From: Agromyces italicus DSM 16388 | Lineage (GTDB): Bacteria; Actinomycetota; Actinomycetes; Actinomycetales; Microbacteriaceae | DNA length: 64,000 nt | Direction of reading: 5' to 3' | Assembly (NCBI RefSeq): GCF_000421545.1 | Contig: NZ_ATXF01000005.1 | Coordinates: 1-64,000 of the forward strand | Shown here: positions 23,729 through 32,760 of the stretch, piece by piece | Layout of the letters: every line of letters starts with the position of its first letter | Numbering within the stretch: the first letter of the stretch is position 1 | Notes under the pieces: model-generated | Databases searched by the model: none | What the model saw: the letters and a program-made list of their open reading frames with translations, nothing else | What the model was told of the DNA's origin: nothing | Translations under genes and position numbers: made by a program

Positions 23729-25897
23729 ATGCTCGACAACTCTCCACTGCACCTCCGACGGGGCGGGACCTCCCTCGTCGTCGAACTTCCTTCCCGGGGT
23801 GCACCCACCGTACGGTACTGGGGCCCCGACCTCGGCCCGCTGACACACGACGACGTGACGGCACTCATCAGTACGAACGCACCACAGCATCGGGTCGGCG
23901 ACGTCGACGAACCCGTCGCGGTCACGCTGGTGCCCCTCGCGTCACAGGGATGGACGGGAACGCCGGGGCTGGAGGGGCATGGGCGGGCGTCGGCTTTCTC
24001 TCCCGCATTCGCAACGGTTCGGGTCGAGGAAACCCGACGGCTGACTGATGACCGCACGGGAGAGACTGGCCAAGCCGGTTCGGCGCACGGCATTACCCTC
24101 GAGTGCCTCGACACCGAGGCGGGCCTCCGCCTGACGATCGAGTTGGAGCTCACCGTATCCGGCCTGGTGCGCGAGCGGCTGACACTGCGCAACATCGCCG
24201 ACAACGCCTACCTGCTCGGATCACTTCGCGCGACCCTCCCGCTCGAGGACCGTATGACGGAGATCCTCGACCTCTCGGGGCGGTGGATGCGTGAGCGGAT
24301 CCCGCAGCGCCACGTACTCACGACCGGTCGATACGTTCGCGAGAGCCGCAAGGGACGACCCGGAGCCGACGCCTCGCTGATGCTCGTCGCGGGCGTGCCC
24401 GGGTTCGGGTTCGAACGGGGCGAAGTACGCGCGGTCCACGTCGCCTGGAGCGGCAATCACGAGCTGGCCGTCGAGCAGACCATCCTCGGGGGCGCCGTCT
24501 TGAGCGGCGCCGAACTCCTCCTCCCAGGCGAAGTGATCCTCGAACCTGGCGACGAGTACCGCTCTCCCTGGATCTACGCAGCCCACGGCGACGGCCTCGA
24601 CGAGCTGGCAGCACGGTTCCACGACCAGGTGCGATCGCAGCAGCGCGCGCGTTCGAATCCGCGCCCCGTGGTCATGAACGTCTGGGAGGCCGTGTACTTC
24701 GACCACCAGATGGACAAGCTCATCCAGCTCGCGGATCTCGGTGCCGAGGTCGGGGCCGAGCTCTTCATGCTGGACGACGGATGGTTCCTCGGCCGGCGCG
24801 ACGACCGACGCGCGCTCGGCGACTGGTACATCGATCCGGATGTCTGGCCCGAGGGATTCGACCCGATCATCCGCCACGTCCGGTCGCGTGGGATGGGCTT
24901 CGGCATCTGGGTCGAGCCCGAGATGGTCAGCGTCGAGTCGCGACTCGCCACGGAGCATCCGGAGTGGATCCTGCGACCGGGCGAGCGATTCCCGCCCGTC
25001 GGCAAGTGGCAGCACGTGCTCGACTTCTCGAACCCCGAGGTCTACGACTACATCCTGGGGCGCCTCGACTGGCTACTCGGCTCGCACGACATCGACTACC
25101 TGAAGTGGGATCACAACCGGGACGTACTCGAGCCCGGCCGCGACGGTCGCGCCGTGCTCCGCGAGCACACGCTCGCCGTCTACCGGCTGATCGACGAACT
25201 GCGCCGACGCCACCCGAACGTCGAGATCGAGAACTGCGCGTCCGGCGGCGCCAGGATCGACCTCGAGATCCTCGCCCGTACGGAACGCACCTGGACGAGC
25301 GATTGCGCCGACCCGATCGAGCGCGCGATCACGCAGCAGTACACCAACCTCCTCATGCCCATCGAGATGAGCGGCAACGACATCGCGACGACGCACTCCC
25401 ACACCACGGGACGGCACTCAACAATCGACCTTCGCGGTGGCGTCGCGCTCCTCGGATATCTCGGCATCCAGTGGGACCTCACCCGCGCCACGGCCAAGGA
25501 GCGGGTTGAACTCGCGGCCTGGATCACCCTCTACAAGCGCTATCGCGACACGCTGCACTCGGGGCGGGCGGTCAACCTTGACCACCCTGACCCCTCGCTG
25601 CTCGTCCGCGGGGTGGTCGCCCGCGATGGGTCGGAGGCAGTGTTCACCCTTGCGCAGCTGACCTCCGGGCTCGCCCCATCGTCCGGTCGCGTGCGACTGC
25701 CCGGGCTCGACCCCGAGTCGACGTACCGAGTCGATGTCGTCACCCCGGATCGTCCACTGCGCACGCGTGCCTACACGCCGATGCCCTGGGTCGCCGAGGG
25801 CACCACGCTGCCCGGCCGCGTTCTGGCCAGGTATGGGCTCGAGGCACCCGTGATGGACCCCGAGCAGGTGCTGGTGATCGCGCTCAGCCGCGTGTGA
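23729..25897 (+). CDS. Alpha-galactosidase, GH36
   Basis: The enzyme hydrolyses terminal alpha-1,6-galactose from melibiose, raffinose-family sugars or galactomannan. The 722-residue protein has the N-terminal beta-sandwich of GH36, the LMLDDGWFLGRRDD element of the barrel, the nucleophile D461 in LKWDHNRD, the CASGGARID block and the acid/base D525 in SDCADPIER. There is no signal peptide, so it acts in the cytoplasm on imported oligosaccharides. A gaaggga ribosome binding site precedes the ATG. The 3' end overlaps the convergent ROK gene by 14 nt. A ttacgtaa palindrome at 23695-23702 could be an operator. Confidence 0.95.
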   Translation: MLDNSPLHLRRGGTSLVVELPSRGAPTVRYWGPDLGPLTHDDVTALISTNAPQHRVGDVDEPVAVTLVPLASQGWTGTPGLEGHGRASAFSPAFATVRVEETRRLTDDRTGETGQAGSAHGITLECLDTEAGLRLTIELELTVSGLVRERLTLRNIADNAYLLGSLRATLPLEDRMTEILDLSGRWMRERIPQRHVLTTGRYVRESRKGRPGADASLMLVAGVPGFGFERGEVRAVHVAWSGNHELAVEQTILGGAVLSGAELLLPGEVILEPGDEYRSPWIYAAHGDGLDELAARFHDQVRSQQRARSNPRPVVMNVWEAVYFDHQMDKLIQLADLGAEVGAELFMLDDGWFLGRRDDRRALGDWYIDPDVWPEGFDPIIRHVRSRGMGFGIWVEPEMVSVESRLATEHPEWILRPGERFPPVGKWQHVLDFSNPEVYDYILGRLDWLLGSHDIDYLKWDHNRDVLEPGRDGRAVLREHTLAVYRLIDELRRRHPNVEIENCASGGARIDLEILARTERTWTSDCADPIERAITQQYTNLLMPIEMSGNDIATTHSHTTGRHSTIDLRGGVALLGYLGIQWDLTRATAKERVELAAWITLYKRYRDTLHSGRAVNLDHPDPSLLVRGVVARDGSEAVFTLAQLTSGLAPSSGRVRLPGLDPESTYRVDVVTPDRPLRTRAYTPMPWVAEGTTLPGRVLARYGLEAPVMDPEQVLVIALSRV

Positions 25898-27023
25898 CGG
25901 GCGCCAGCTCGGCGAACAGCCGTTCCTCCGCACGGTCGAGCGCCGTGCGGAGGGACCCGAGCGCGACCGCCTCATCCCCGAGCGAAGAGCACACGACCTC
26001 TGGTGCGAACGGCGTCTCAGCTCTGATGCGTTCGCGGACGGGAGCGGCGATGCCCTCGCCCGCGGCCGAGACGCCGCCGCCGATGACGAGGAGTTCGGGG
26101 TCCATGGCGATCACCATCGGCAGGAGACCCGCCACGAGTTCGTCAGCGAGGGCGTCGACGCGAGACCGGGCGTCCTCGTCGCCGCGGGCCGCCGCTTCGA
26201 ACACTGCCGGAGCGCCCGACTGCGACTGATCGCCGTCGAGCTGCAGAAGGTCGGTGTACTGCTCACGCCACGGCGTCGCGCGCCAGAGACCGATCTGGAT
26301 GGCCGCGCCGTGATGGCCGTAATGGGGTCGGCCGCCGATGAGTGCGGCGGCGCCGAGCCGGCGTCCGACGTGAACGTAGACGACGCCGGTCGCCAGCGTC
26401 GCAGCACCTCGCCAGTGCTCGGCGAGGGCGGCCATCGGCATGTCACTGGCGCCCTCGGTACGAAACGGGTACCGCTCGGCCACCCATCGTGCGGGGTTAC
26501 TTCCGAGCCAGCCGGGGATCGCGCGCCCCCAGACGACCTGGCCTTCGCGATCGATAGTCCCGGGCGTCGCGATGACGGCGTCGGTCACTGCCTCGATCGG
26601 CGCGCCAAGCGCGGCCAGGGCCTCGTCGATCGCGCCCCCGAGGGCCTCGAGCCTCTGATCGGGGTCGAGTTCGGGCGAGACGTCGATCCTCGAGCGGGCG
26701 ACGACCGTGCCGTCGAGGTCGCTGATGAGCACCATCGCCTTGGCCGCGCCGATGTCGGCGCCGAGGACGTACCCGGCCCCTGGCCGAAACTCGAACGCCT
26801 GCGCAGGGCGGCCGATGACCGTCTCGTCGCGGTGGTTCTCGGTGGCGGCCACCCATCCACTGGCAACGAGGTCGTCGACCGCCTGCTTCGTCGTCGGGCG
26901 GGAGAGCTGGGCCTGCTGCGCCAACTCGGAGATCGTGTGCACGCCACCGGAATGGAGTACCCGGAGGACGGATTGGAGATTGAGACGACGAAGAGCCGAC
27001 GGGTCTCCGGTCCGACCGTTCAT
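25884..27023 (-). CDS. ROK-family transcriptional regulator
   Basis: The product has an N-terminal winged HTH (TISELAQQAQLSRPTTKQAVDDLVASGW) and a ROK sugar-kinase-like domain with VLGADIGAAKAMVLISDLDG and the C-terminal glycine-rich VIGGGVSAAGEG. The usual zinc-binding CXCGXXGC motif of ROK proteins is absent. In this family the sugar or its phosphate relieves repression of neighbouring uptake genes, so it probably controls the alpha-galactosidase and the ABC genes on either side. Start is ambiguous: ATG at 27035 abuts the only aggag sequence, so I prefer the ATG four codons later at 27023. Confidence 0.9.
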   Translation of the reverse strand: MNGRTGDPSALRRLNLQSVLRVLHSGGVHTISELAQQAQLSRPTTKQAVDDLVASGWVAATENHRDETVIGRPAQAFEFRPGAGYVLGADIGAAKAMVLISDLDGTVVARSRIDVSPELDPDQRLEALGGAIDEALAALGAPIEAVTDAVIATPGTIDREGQVVWGRAIPGWLGSNPARWVAERYPFRTEGASDMPMAALAEHWRGAATLATGVVYVHVGRRLGAAALIGGRPHYGHHGAAIQIGLWRATPWREQYTDLLQLDGDQSQSGAPAVFEAAARGDEDARSRVDALADELVAGLLPMVIAMDPELLVIGGGVSAAGEGIAAPVRERIRAETPFAPEVVCSSLGDEAVALGSLRTALDRAEERLFAELAPVTRG

Positions 27024-27137
27024 CTGATCGCTCATCTCCTGTGGGGGCCGTCGAATCTGCCGCGCGTACGCCGGGCGTAATCCACTCAACTTACCGAACC
27101 TCCGTGGGGCGGTGTGCGTCATCATTTCGTCCCGTCG

Positions 27138-27190
27138 TTTGCGCCGGGCAGGACAATCCTATATACATAAGAAGGGTGCTTTAGTAAGTC
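27138..27190 (+). promoter_or_regulatory. Promoter and possible ROK operator of the ABC genes
   Basis: A tttgcg box (27138-27143) and tatata box (27160-27165) are 16 nt apart. The word tttagtaagtc follows at 27180-27190, over the expected transcript start, and a similar inverted word acttaccgaac lies near 27091 on the ROK side. These would suit a repressor acting on both divergent genes. Boxes were picked by eye. Confidence 0.45.
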
Positions 27191-27282
27191 GCATTCAGCT
27201 GCAACGTGATTCCATCGATACCCGGGGAAACTTCGTTGCACCATCACAGCCAGCCGTTCCCCCACGAATCGAGGAAGATCCC

Positions 27283-28575
27283 GTGTTCAAGAAAACGATC
27301 GCAGCGGTCGGCGCCGGTGTCGCCGCCGTCGCCCTGCTCGCCGGCTGCACCGCCGGCGCCGGTTCGGAAGGAACGGATGCGTCAGGCGACGTCACCTTGA
27401 CCTTCCTGACGTTCGAGACGCCGAATCTCGACGCGGCCTACTGGGACGAGACGATCGAGCGCACCAATGCCATCGTTCCCGGCGTCAAGATCGAGCGCCT
27501 CGTGGCGCCGAACAACGACCGCGACGCGTACGCCCGCCAGCTCGACTCCACGGGTGAGCTGCCTGACATCATGGTCGCCGTGAACCCCACCGGGCTCGCC
27601 GAGGCCGGCAAGCTCGCCGAGTTCTCCGAGGACGAGCTCGAGAACTGGATCGACCCGACCTCGAACAGCTTCGACGGCACGATCTACCAGCTGCCGACGA
27701 ACACGCAGACGATCCCGAACATGTACTACAGCAAGGCGGCCTTCGAGAAGGCCGGCGTCGCCGAGGTCCCCCAGACCTGGGATGAGCTGCTCGCCGCGTC
27801 GGAGAAGGTCAAGGCCGCAGGCATCACGCCCATCGTCGTCAACGGCGGCGGCGCCGACACGTGGGCGAACATCTATGCACTCGACGGATTGATCGGCACC
27901 GAGGTCTACGCGAAGAACCCCGACTTCCTCGCCCAGCTCGCCTCGGGCGACACCGACTTCTCGGACCCCGACTTCGTGACCGCGGTGACGAAGTTCAAGG
28001 AGCTCATCGACAAGGGCTACGTCAGCCCGACCACGCTGTCCAAGACCTATGCCGAGGGCCAGGAGGCCTTCCTCGCGGGTGATGGCGCGATGTACCCGAT
28101 GGGCTCGTGGTTCAGCGTGGCACCCGACGAGGCGGCACAGGAGGACCTCGGCGTGTTCGCCTGGCCCTCGGACGACGGTTCGCTCATCATGCCGACCTAC
28201 ACCGGCGGCGGCCTCTCGGTGAGCTCGAGCGCCCCCGACGTCGACAAGGCCAAGGAGTGGGCGCTCGCCTGGTCGCAGGTGCAGGAGAACAATGCCGGAG
28301 GCGTCCTGAACGACGGCCTGTTCGTCGCGCTCAAGGACTTCACCGTGCCGGAGGGCACCACGAAGCTCTACGACGAGTCGCTCGCGCTCTACAACGACGC
28401 CGTCGAGAACGGCACGGTCGTGACGGTCTTCGGCAACGAAGGCGGAATCCCCTCGCTTCCGAGCGGTTTCAACGCCGAGGTCAACGCCGCCATCACAGAC
28501 CTGGTCAACGGACAGACCGACGTGGACGGATTCATCGACCAGCTCAACCAGAAGTACACCGAACTGACGCAATGA
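27283..28575 (+). CDS. ABC transporter sugar-binding lipoprotein
   Basis: The 430-residue family-1 extracellular solute-binding protein has a signal peptide ending in the lipobox LLAGC, so it is anchored outside the membrane by a lipid. The body shows the periplasmic-binding-protein pattern (GELPDIMVAV, PTNTQTIPNMYYSKAAFEKAG, TPIVVNGGGADTW). The GTG start is chosen from the gaggaag ribosome binding site and the correct signal-peptide length. It delivers an oligosaccharide, by context an alpha-galactoside, to the two permeases that follow. Its 3' end is followed by a 76-nt gap. Confidence 0.93.
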   Translation: MFKKTIAAVGAGVAAVALLAGCTAGAGSEGTDASGDVTLTFLTFETPNLDAAYWDETIERTNAIVPGVKIERLVAPNNDRDAYARQLDSTGELPDIMVAVNPTGLAEAGKLAEFSEDELENWIDPTSNSFDGTIYQLPTNTQTIPNMYYSKAAFEKAGVAEVPQTWDELLAASEKVKAAGITPIVVNGGGADTWANIYALDGLIGTEVYAKNPDFLAQLASGDTDFSDPDFVTAVTKFKELIDKGYVSPTTLSKTYAEGQEAFLAGDGAMYPMGSWFSVAPDEAAQEDLGVFAWPSDDGSLIMPTYTGGGLSVSSSAPDVDKAKEWALAWSQVQENNAGGVLNDGLFVALKDFTVPEGTTKLYDESLALYNDAVENGTVVTVFGNEGGIPSLPSGFNAEVNAAITDLVNGQTDVDGFIDQLNQKYTELTQ

Positions 28576-28651
28576 CGAACGACTCGCCGCCGGCCCTTGG
28601 TCGGCGGCGAGCCACGTCATGGCGCGAAGGCGCGCCGGAGAGGAATGGACC

Positions 28652-29623
28652 GTGTCCATCTCGAGCACCACCCGCGTGGCCCCCACACGCGAGCGCGATG
28701 AGCATCGCGCGACACCCCGGTCGAACGGGGTGATCCGCCGCGGCCTGCGTCGCTGGCAGGAGGCCGGCACGTTCGCCGTATTCGTCCTGCCCTCACTGGC
28801 CGTCTTCACCGCGATCGTGTTCGTTCCGATCGTCTGGACGCTGGCCATCGGCTTCACCGACGAACGAGCCACACGCCCCGAGACATCATTCATCGGATTC
28901 GACAACTTCGTCTTCCTGCTCACGAACCCGTCGTTCCTGCAGGCGCTCGGCAACACCCTGCTCATCACGGCCATCGTGGTGATCTTCACGAACGCGCTCG
29001 GCCTCGCGATCGCCCTCATGCTGCACAAGTCGGGATGGCTCTACAACCTGCTGCGCAGCGTGTTCTTCACGCCCGTCATCCTTTCGGCGGTCATCGTCTC
29101 CGTCATCTGGCGCTCGATCCTCGTCGACGACGGGCTGCTCAACACGACGCTTCGCTCGATCGGCGTGACCGATCCCCCCGGATGGCTCTCCGACCCGGCC
29201 ATCGCGATCTACAGCCTCTCCTCGATCATGGTCTGGCAGATGCTCGGCTTCGCGGTCGTCGTGTATCTCGCCGGGCTCGCGGGTATCCCCACCGAACTCG
29301 AAGAAGCCGCCTCGATCGACGGCGCCGGGCCGTTAGCTCGATTCCGCGCGATCACCTGGCCGCTGCTCGCCCCCTCGCTGACGATCACCACCGTCATGCT
29401 CATGATCAGCTCGTTCAAGGTGTACGACCAGGTCGCCGTCCTCACCAACGGCGGTCCCGGCTCCGGCAGCACCGCCACCATCGCGTTCGAGGTCATCCAG
29501 ACGGCCTTCGTCGAGCAACGTACCGGCATGGCCTCCGCGATGGCCGGCATCATGCTGATCATCGTGGCGGCAGCCAACCTCATCGTCCTCCGAGTCCTGC
29601 AGCGTCGAGAGGTCACCCACTGA
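28652..29623 (+). CDS. ABC transporter sugar permease, first subunit (MalF/UgpA type)
   Basis: The 323-residue protein has six membrane helices after a 40-residue cytoplasmic start and the EAA loop ELEEAASIDGAGPLARFRAITWPLL that contacts the ATPase. The GTG at 28652 follows an agagga ribosome binding site. It overlaps the second permease by 1 nt (TGATG). No ATP-binding subunit is encoded in the element, so a shared MsiK-like ATPase elsewhere must energise it. Confidence 0.93.
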   Translation: MSISSTTRVAPTRERDEHRATPRSNGVIRRGLRRWQEAGTFAVFVLPSLAVFTAIVFVPIVWTLAIGFTDERATRPETSFIGFDNFVFLLTNPSFLQALGNTLLITAIVVIFTNALGLAIALMLHKSGWLYNLLRSVFFTPVILSAVIVSVIWRSILVDDGLLNTTLRSIGVTDPPGWLSDPAIAIYSLSSIMVWQMLGFAVVVYLAGLAGIPTELEEAASIDGAGPLARFRAITWPLLAPSLTITTVMLMISSFKVYDQVAVLTNGGPGSGSTATIAFEVIQTAFVEQRTGMASAMAGIMLIIVAAANLIVLRVLQRREVTH

Positions 29624-30447
29624 TGCACCGATTCACCTGGATCCGCCCGATCCTCGCCGTCGTGGTCGCGGGATTCTTCTTCCTCCCGCTGTACATCGCG
29701 ATCGTCAACGTGTTCAAGCCGAGCTCCGAGGTGATCGCCTCGCCGCTCGCGCTCCCTCTGCAGCCGACGCTCGACAACATCATCGGCGTCGCGACCCGGC
29801 CCGACGGGCTCTTCTGGTCGGGCCTCGCGAATTCCATCCAGCTCACCGGCGTCTCGATGGTGATCACGACGCTCCTCGCGGCGATGTGCGCCCACTACCT
29901 CGTGCGGTCCGAGAAGGCCTGGGGGCGTGTGCTGCTCGGCATCATGCTGCTCGGACTCATGATCCCGCCCGCGGTCATCATGGTGCCGATCACCCGCATC
30001 CTCCGCGAGATCGGCCTCATGGCCACTGTGCCCGGCGCAATCCTCGTGAACGTCGGCTACTACCTCCCGTTCGCCGTGTTCGTCTTCATGGGCTTCGTCC
30101 GCTCGATCCCGCGGGATCTCGAAGAGGCGGCCTGGGTCGACGGCGCCGGCAAGTTCCGCACCTTCTGGCAGATCGTGTTCCCGCTGCTGCGGCCGGCATC
30201 CGCATCCGTGCTGATCTTCCTCGGCGTCTGGATCTGGAACGACTTCCTCACTCCGCTCCTCGTGCTCGGCCCGGGCGCCGGCAACACCGTGACCGTCGGC
30301 ATCTACCGGTCGATCGGAACGTACCTCAGGGACTACGGCGCGGTCTTCGCGTTCATGTTCCTGGCCACGATCCCGGTACTGATCTTCTACCTGCTCTTCC
30401 AAAAGCACTTCGTGCGCGGCCTCACGGGCGGCGCGACGAAGGGGTGA
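29623..30447 (+). CDS. ABC transporter sugar permease, second subunit (MalG/UgpE type)
   Basis: The 274-residue protein has six membrane helices and the EAA loop DLEEAAWVDGAGKFRTFWQIVFPLL. The ATG overlaps the previous stop. With the binding protein and first permease it completes a CUT1 carbohydrate importer apart from the ATPase. The downstream gene is convergent, with 56 nt between the stops. Confidence 0.93.
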   Translation: MHRFTWIRPILAVVVAGFFFLPLYIAIVNVFKPSSEVIASPLALPLQPTLDNIIGVATRPDGLFWSGLANSIQLTGVSMVITTLLAAMCAHYLVRSEKAWGRVLLGIMLLGLMIPPAVIMVPITRILREIGLMATVPGAILVNVGYYLPFAVFVFMGFVRSIPRDLEEAAWVDGAGKFRTFWQIVFPLLRPASASVLIFLGVWIWNDFLTPLLVLGPGAGNTVTVGIYRSIGTYLRDYGAVFAFMFLATIPVLIFYLLFQKHFVRGLTGGATKG

Positions 30448-30503
30448 CGACACGGCGGGAAGCTCGATCGGTCGTGCTTCCCGCCGCCGCCATTCGCCGC
30501 GCC

Positions 30504-31361
30504 TCAGCCCTTCGCCTGGCGGCGATAGGCGGAAGGACTCGTGCCGTGCACCTTCGCGAACTGACGCGAGAAGAACGCCGCGTCGGGATACCCCACGGCG
30601 ACTCCGACCTCGCTGATCGGCAGGTCGCCGCCATCGAGCAACTGACGTGCCTGCTGCATACGGAGGGACAGATGGAAGCGACCGACCGGCATGCCGACCG
30701 CCGCCTTGAACAGCACCTGGAAATGCGAGGGGCTGAGGTTGGCCAGCGCCGCGAGTTCTGCGACGGTGACCGTGTCCGCCAGTCGCCGCCGGAGCATCGC
30801 CACTGCCTGCTCGATGACCTCCTGCGACGAGGCGGATGCCGCGGCATCCGCCAGCGAGGTCAGCAAGTGCCAGGCCGCTCCCGACGCCCGTCGGAGGTTC
30901 GCCGGTCCGAGCCCGCGATCGAGCACCTCAAGAGCCTCCGTGATGAGCGCGGTCGCCTCGATGAGCCGGTTCGCACGGCGCACCGACCATGCGAGGCTGC
31001 CGTCGTCGGCCAAGAGCTCGTCGACATCGCTGCCCGCCACGTGCAGCCACCAGATGCTCCACGGATCGGCGTCGTGCGCGCCGTATCGGTGCGGGACGCC
31101 GGCCGGCAGAATCGCGAACTCCCCGGCGAGCACCTCTCGGCGACCCCGGGCGGTCTCCACCCACCCGCGTCCCTCAGCGCAGACCAGCACGACGGCACGA
31201 TCGGTGCCGTCGGGTCTCTCCCGCTCATGACCGGCGGCACGTGGGAACACGCCGACGTCGGTGACCAGCAGCCGCCTCGTCACGGGTGCGCGCCGGGCAT
31301 CGGCCACGGTGGACGCCGGCAGGACGACGAGCCGTTGTCCGAAGAATCCCTCCGTTGGCAC
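30504..31361 (-). CDS. AraC-family transcriptional regulator
   Basis: The 285-residue protein has an N-terminal cupin-like sugar-binding region (LPAGVPHRYGAHDADPWSIWWLHVAG is the usual signature zone) and a C-terminal double HTH (TVAELAALANLSPSHFQVLFKAAVG and ISEVGVAVGYPDAAFFSRQFAKVHG). It probably activates neighbouring glycoside genes in response to a sugar. The GTG at 31361 has an aggagg ribosome binding site at seven nt; an ATG at 31403 is the alternative. It is divergent from the DUF4380 gene. Confidence 0.92.
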   Translation of the reverse strand: MPTEGFFGQRLVVLPASTVADARRAPVTRRLLVTDVGVFPRAAGHERERPDGTDRAVVLVCAEGRGWVETARGRREVLAGEFAILPAGVPHRYGAHDADPWSIWWLHVAGSDVDELLADDGSLAWSVRRANRLIEATALITEALEVLDRGLGPANLRRASGAAWHLLTSLADAAASASSQEVIEQAVAMLRRRLADTVTVAELAALANLSPSHFQVLFKAAVGMPVGRFHLSLRMQQARQLLDGGDLPISEVGVAVGYPDAAFFSRQFAKVHGTSPSAYRRQAKG

Positions 31362-31525
31362 GGGCACGCCTCCTTGGCTGCGGTGATCAGTGATTCGTCG
31401 CATCTGACGACCCTCGTGCCAACGCTAGTGGGTCCTTCCGCCATTCAAGATCGCCGGATCATCCAACCAGGGCCCCGTCGCCGATTCCGGGCCGCGCACT
31501 CCGCTGCAAATGGACGGAGCGCCGC

Positions 31526-32476
31526 ATGGCGGTGAGGACGATCGAGTCCGGTGACCCCGACATCGGACTCCACCGCTTCGAATTCGCGGCCTACGACGTC
31601 ACGTTCGCCCCCTCGCTCGGTGGCCGCATGCTGTCACTGCGACATGGCGGGCACGAATTCCTCTGGCGGAACCCCCGCCTCTTCGACGCCGACCTGCGGG
31701 TCCTCTCACCTCGCCGGACGTGGCCGCCGCTCGACGGCTCGATGGGATCGTGGCCGAACCCCGGCGGCTCGAAGACCTGGCCGGCACCTCAGGGCTGGGA
31801 TGATGATGACGCCTGGGCGGGCCCGCCCGATCCTGTGCTCGACACCGGGGCGTACTCGTTCGCCGTCGAGGATCGCGAACACAGCATCGCCGTCGAGATG
31901 GCGAGCGCCGCTGACCCGCGGACGGGACTGCGCATCACGCGCGCATTCGACCTGTCCAGGGTCGGACACCGGTTCGACCAGCGCATCACGCTCGAGAACA
32001 CGTCCGGTCGCACCATCACCTGGGCGCCGTGGGAGGTCGCGCAGGTCGCCTCCGGCGCGGAACTCGGCATCGCCGGGTGCGGGGTCGTGATCCCCCTCGA
32101 TCCGCCGGCACCGCCGGTCGACCTAGGCTCATACGACGGCGTCCTCGAACTCCCGCCCAACTCATCCGAGATCCTCCTGCCCATCCAGCCTGTGATCGCG
32201 AAGCTCGGATGGCGAACAGCGGCCGGAACCATCGGGTATCGCTTCGCGCATGGCGGGAGCCTGTCGCTGAACTTCGACCCGGCGCCCGCTCTCCCACGAC
32301 CCGACGACGGATGCCGCGTGGAGGTCTGGATGCAGTACCCCGCCGCCGCTCCGATCGAGAGCCTCGGGGCCATGCAGCCGTCGGACTGGCTCGTGGAGCT
32401 CGAGGTGATGGGGCCGTCGGTCACGCTGCAGCCCGGAGCTTCTTCGACTTGGTCCATCGGCTGGGAGATGGCCTGA
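31526..32476 (+). CDS. DUF4380 / aldose-epimerase-like beta-sandwich protein
   Basis: The 316-residue cytoplasmic protein has the start FEFAAYDVTFAPSLGGRMLSLRHGGHEFLW, resembling DUF4380 and galactose-mutarotase-like folds that bind pyranose sugars. No signal peptide is present. Its place in an alpha-galactoside locus suggests an epimerase or lectin-like role, but catalytic residues are not assignable. It faces the AraC gene across 164 nt and is followed by a 284-nt gap. Confidence 0.75.
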   Translation: MAVRTIESGDPDIGLHRFEFAAYDVTFAPSLGGRMLSLRHGGHEFLWRNPRLFDADLRVLSPRRTWPPLDGSMGSWPNPGGSKTWPAPQGWDDDDAWAGPPDPVLDTGAYSFAVEDREHSIAVEMASAADPRTGLRITRAFDLSRVGHRFDQRITLENTSGRTITWAPWEVAQVASGAELGIAGCGVVIPLDPPAPPVDLGSYDGVLELPPNSSEILLPIQPVIAKLGWRTAAGTIGYRFAHGGSLSLNFDPAPALPRPDDGCRVEVWMQYPAAAPIESLGAMQPSDWLVELEVMGPSVTLQPGASSTWSIGWEMA

Positions 32477-32760
32477 TCGCGATCGGCCTGAGGTTCCCGT
32501 CAGGCGGCGAGACGTCGGATTTCTCGGAGGTTGGGCCCGGCGTCGTGGCGCCACAGCCGTGAGCTAGTCGGACCTGTGCGAGAGTTCGCCCTCGATTTCA
32601 TCGGATCTTTCCCTTCCTCTTGACCCATCCTCATCTCCCGACATAGGGTCGCCGAGGGTATTAAAGAACAACCTTCCATAACTCTGGCCAACGAAGGTCG
32701 GGGCGCGCGCTCGCGTCGCGATCCTCGTCATCGGCCGCCGGTTCCGACAACGGAGGACAC
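32477..32760. other. Intergenic region before the DUF5703 gene
   Basis: The 284 nt carry no gene. The last 120 nt are less GC-rich (tattaaagaacaacc near 32660) and probably hold the promoter of the secreted DUF5703 protein. No clear -10/-35 pair could be fixed. Confidence 0.5.
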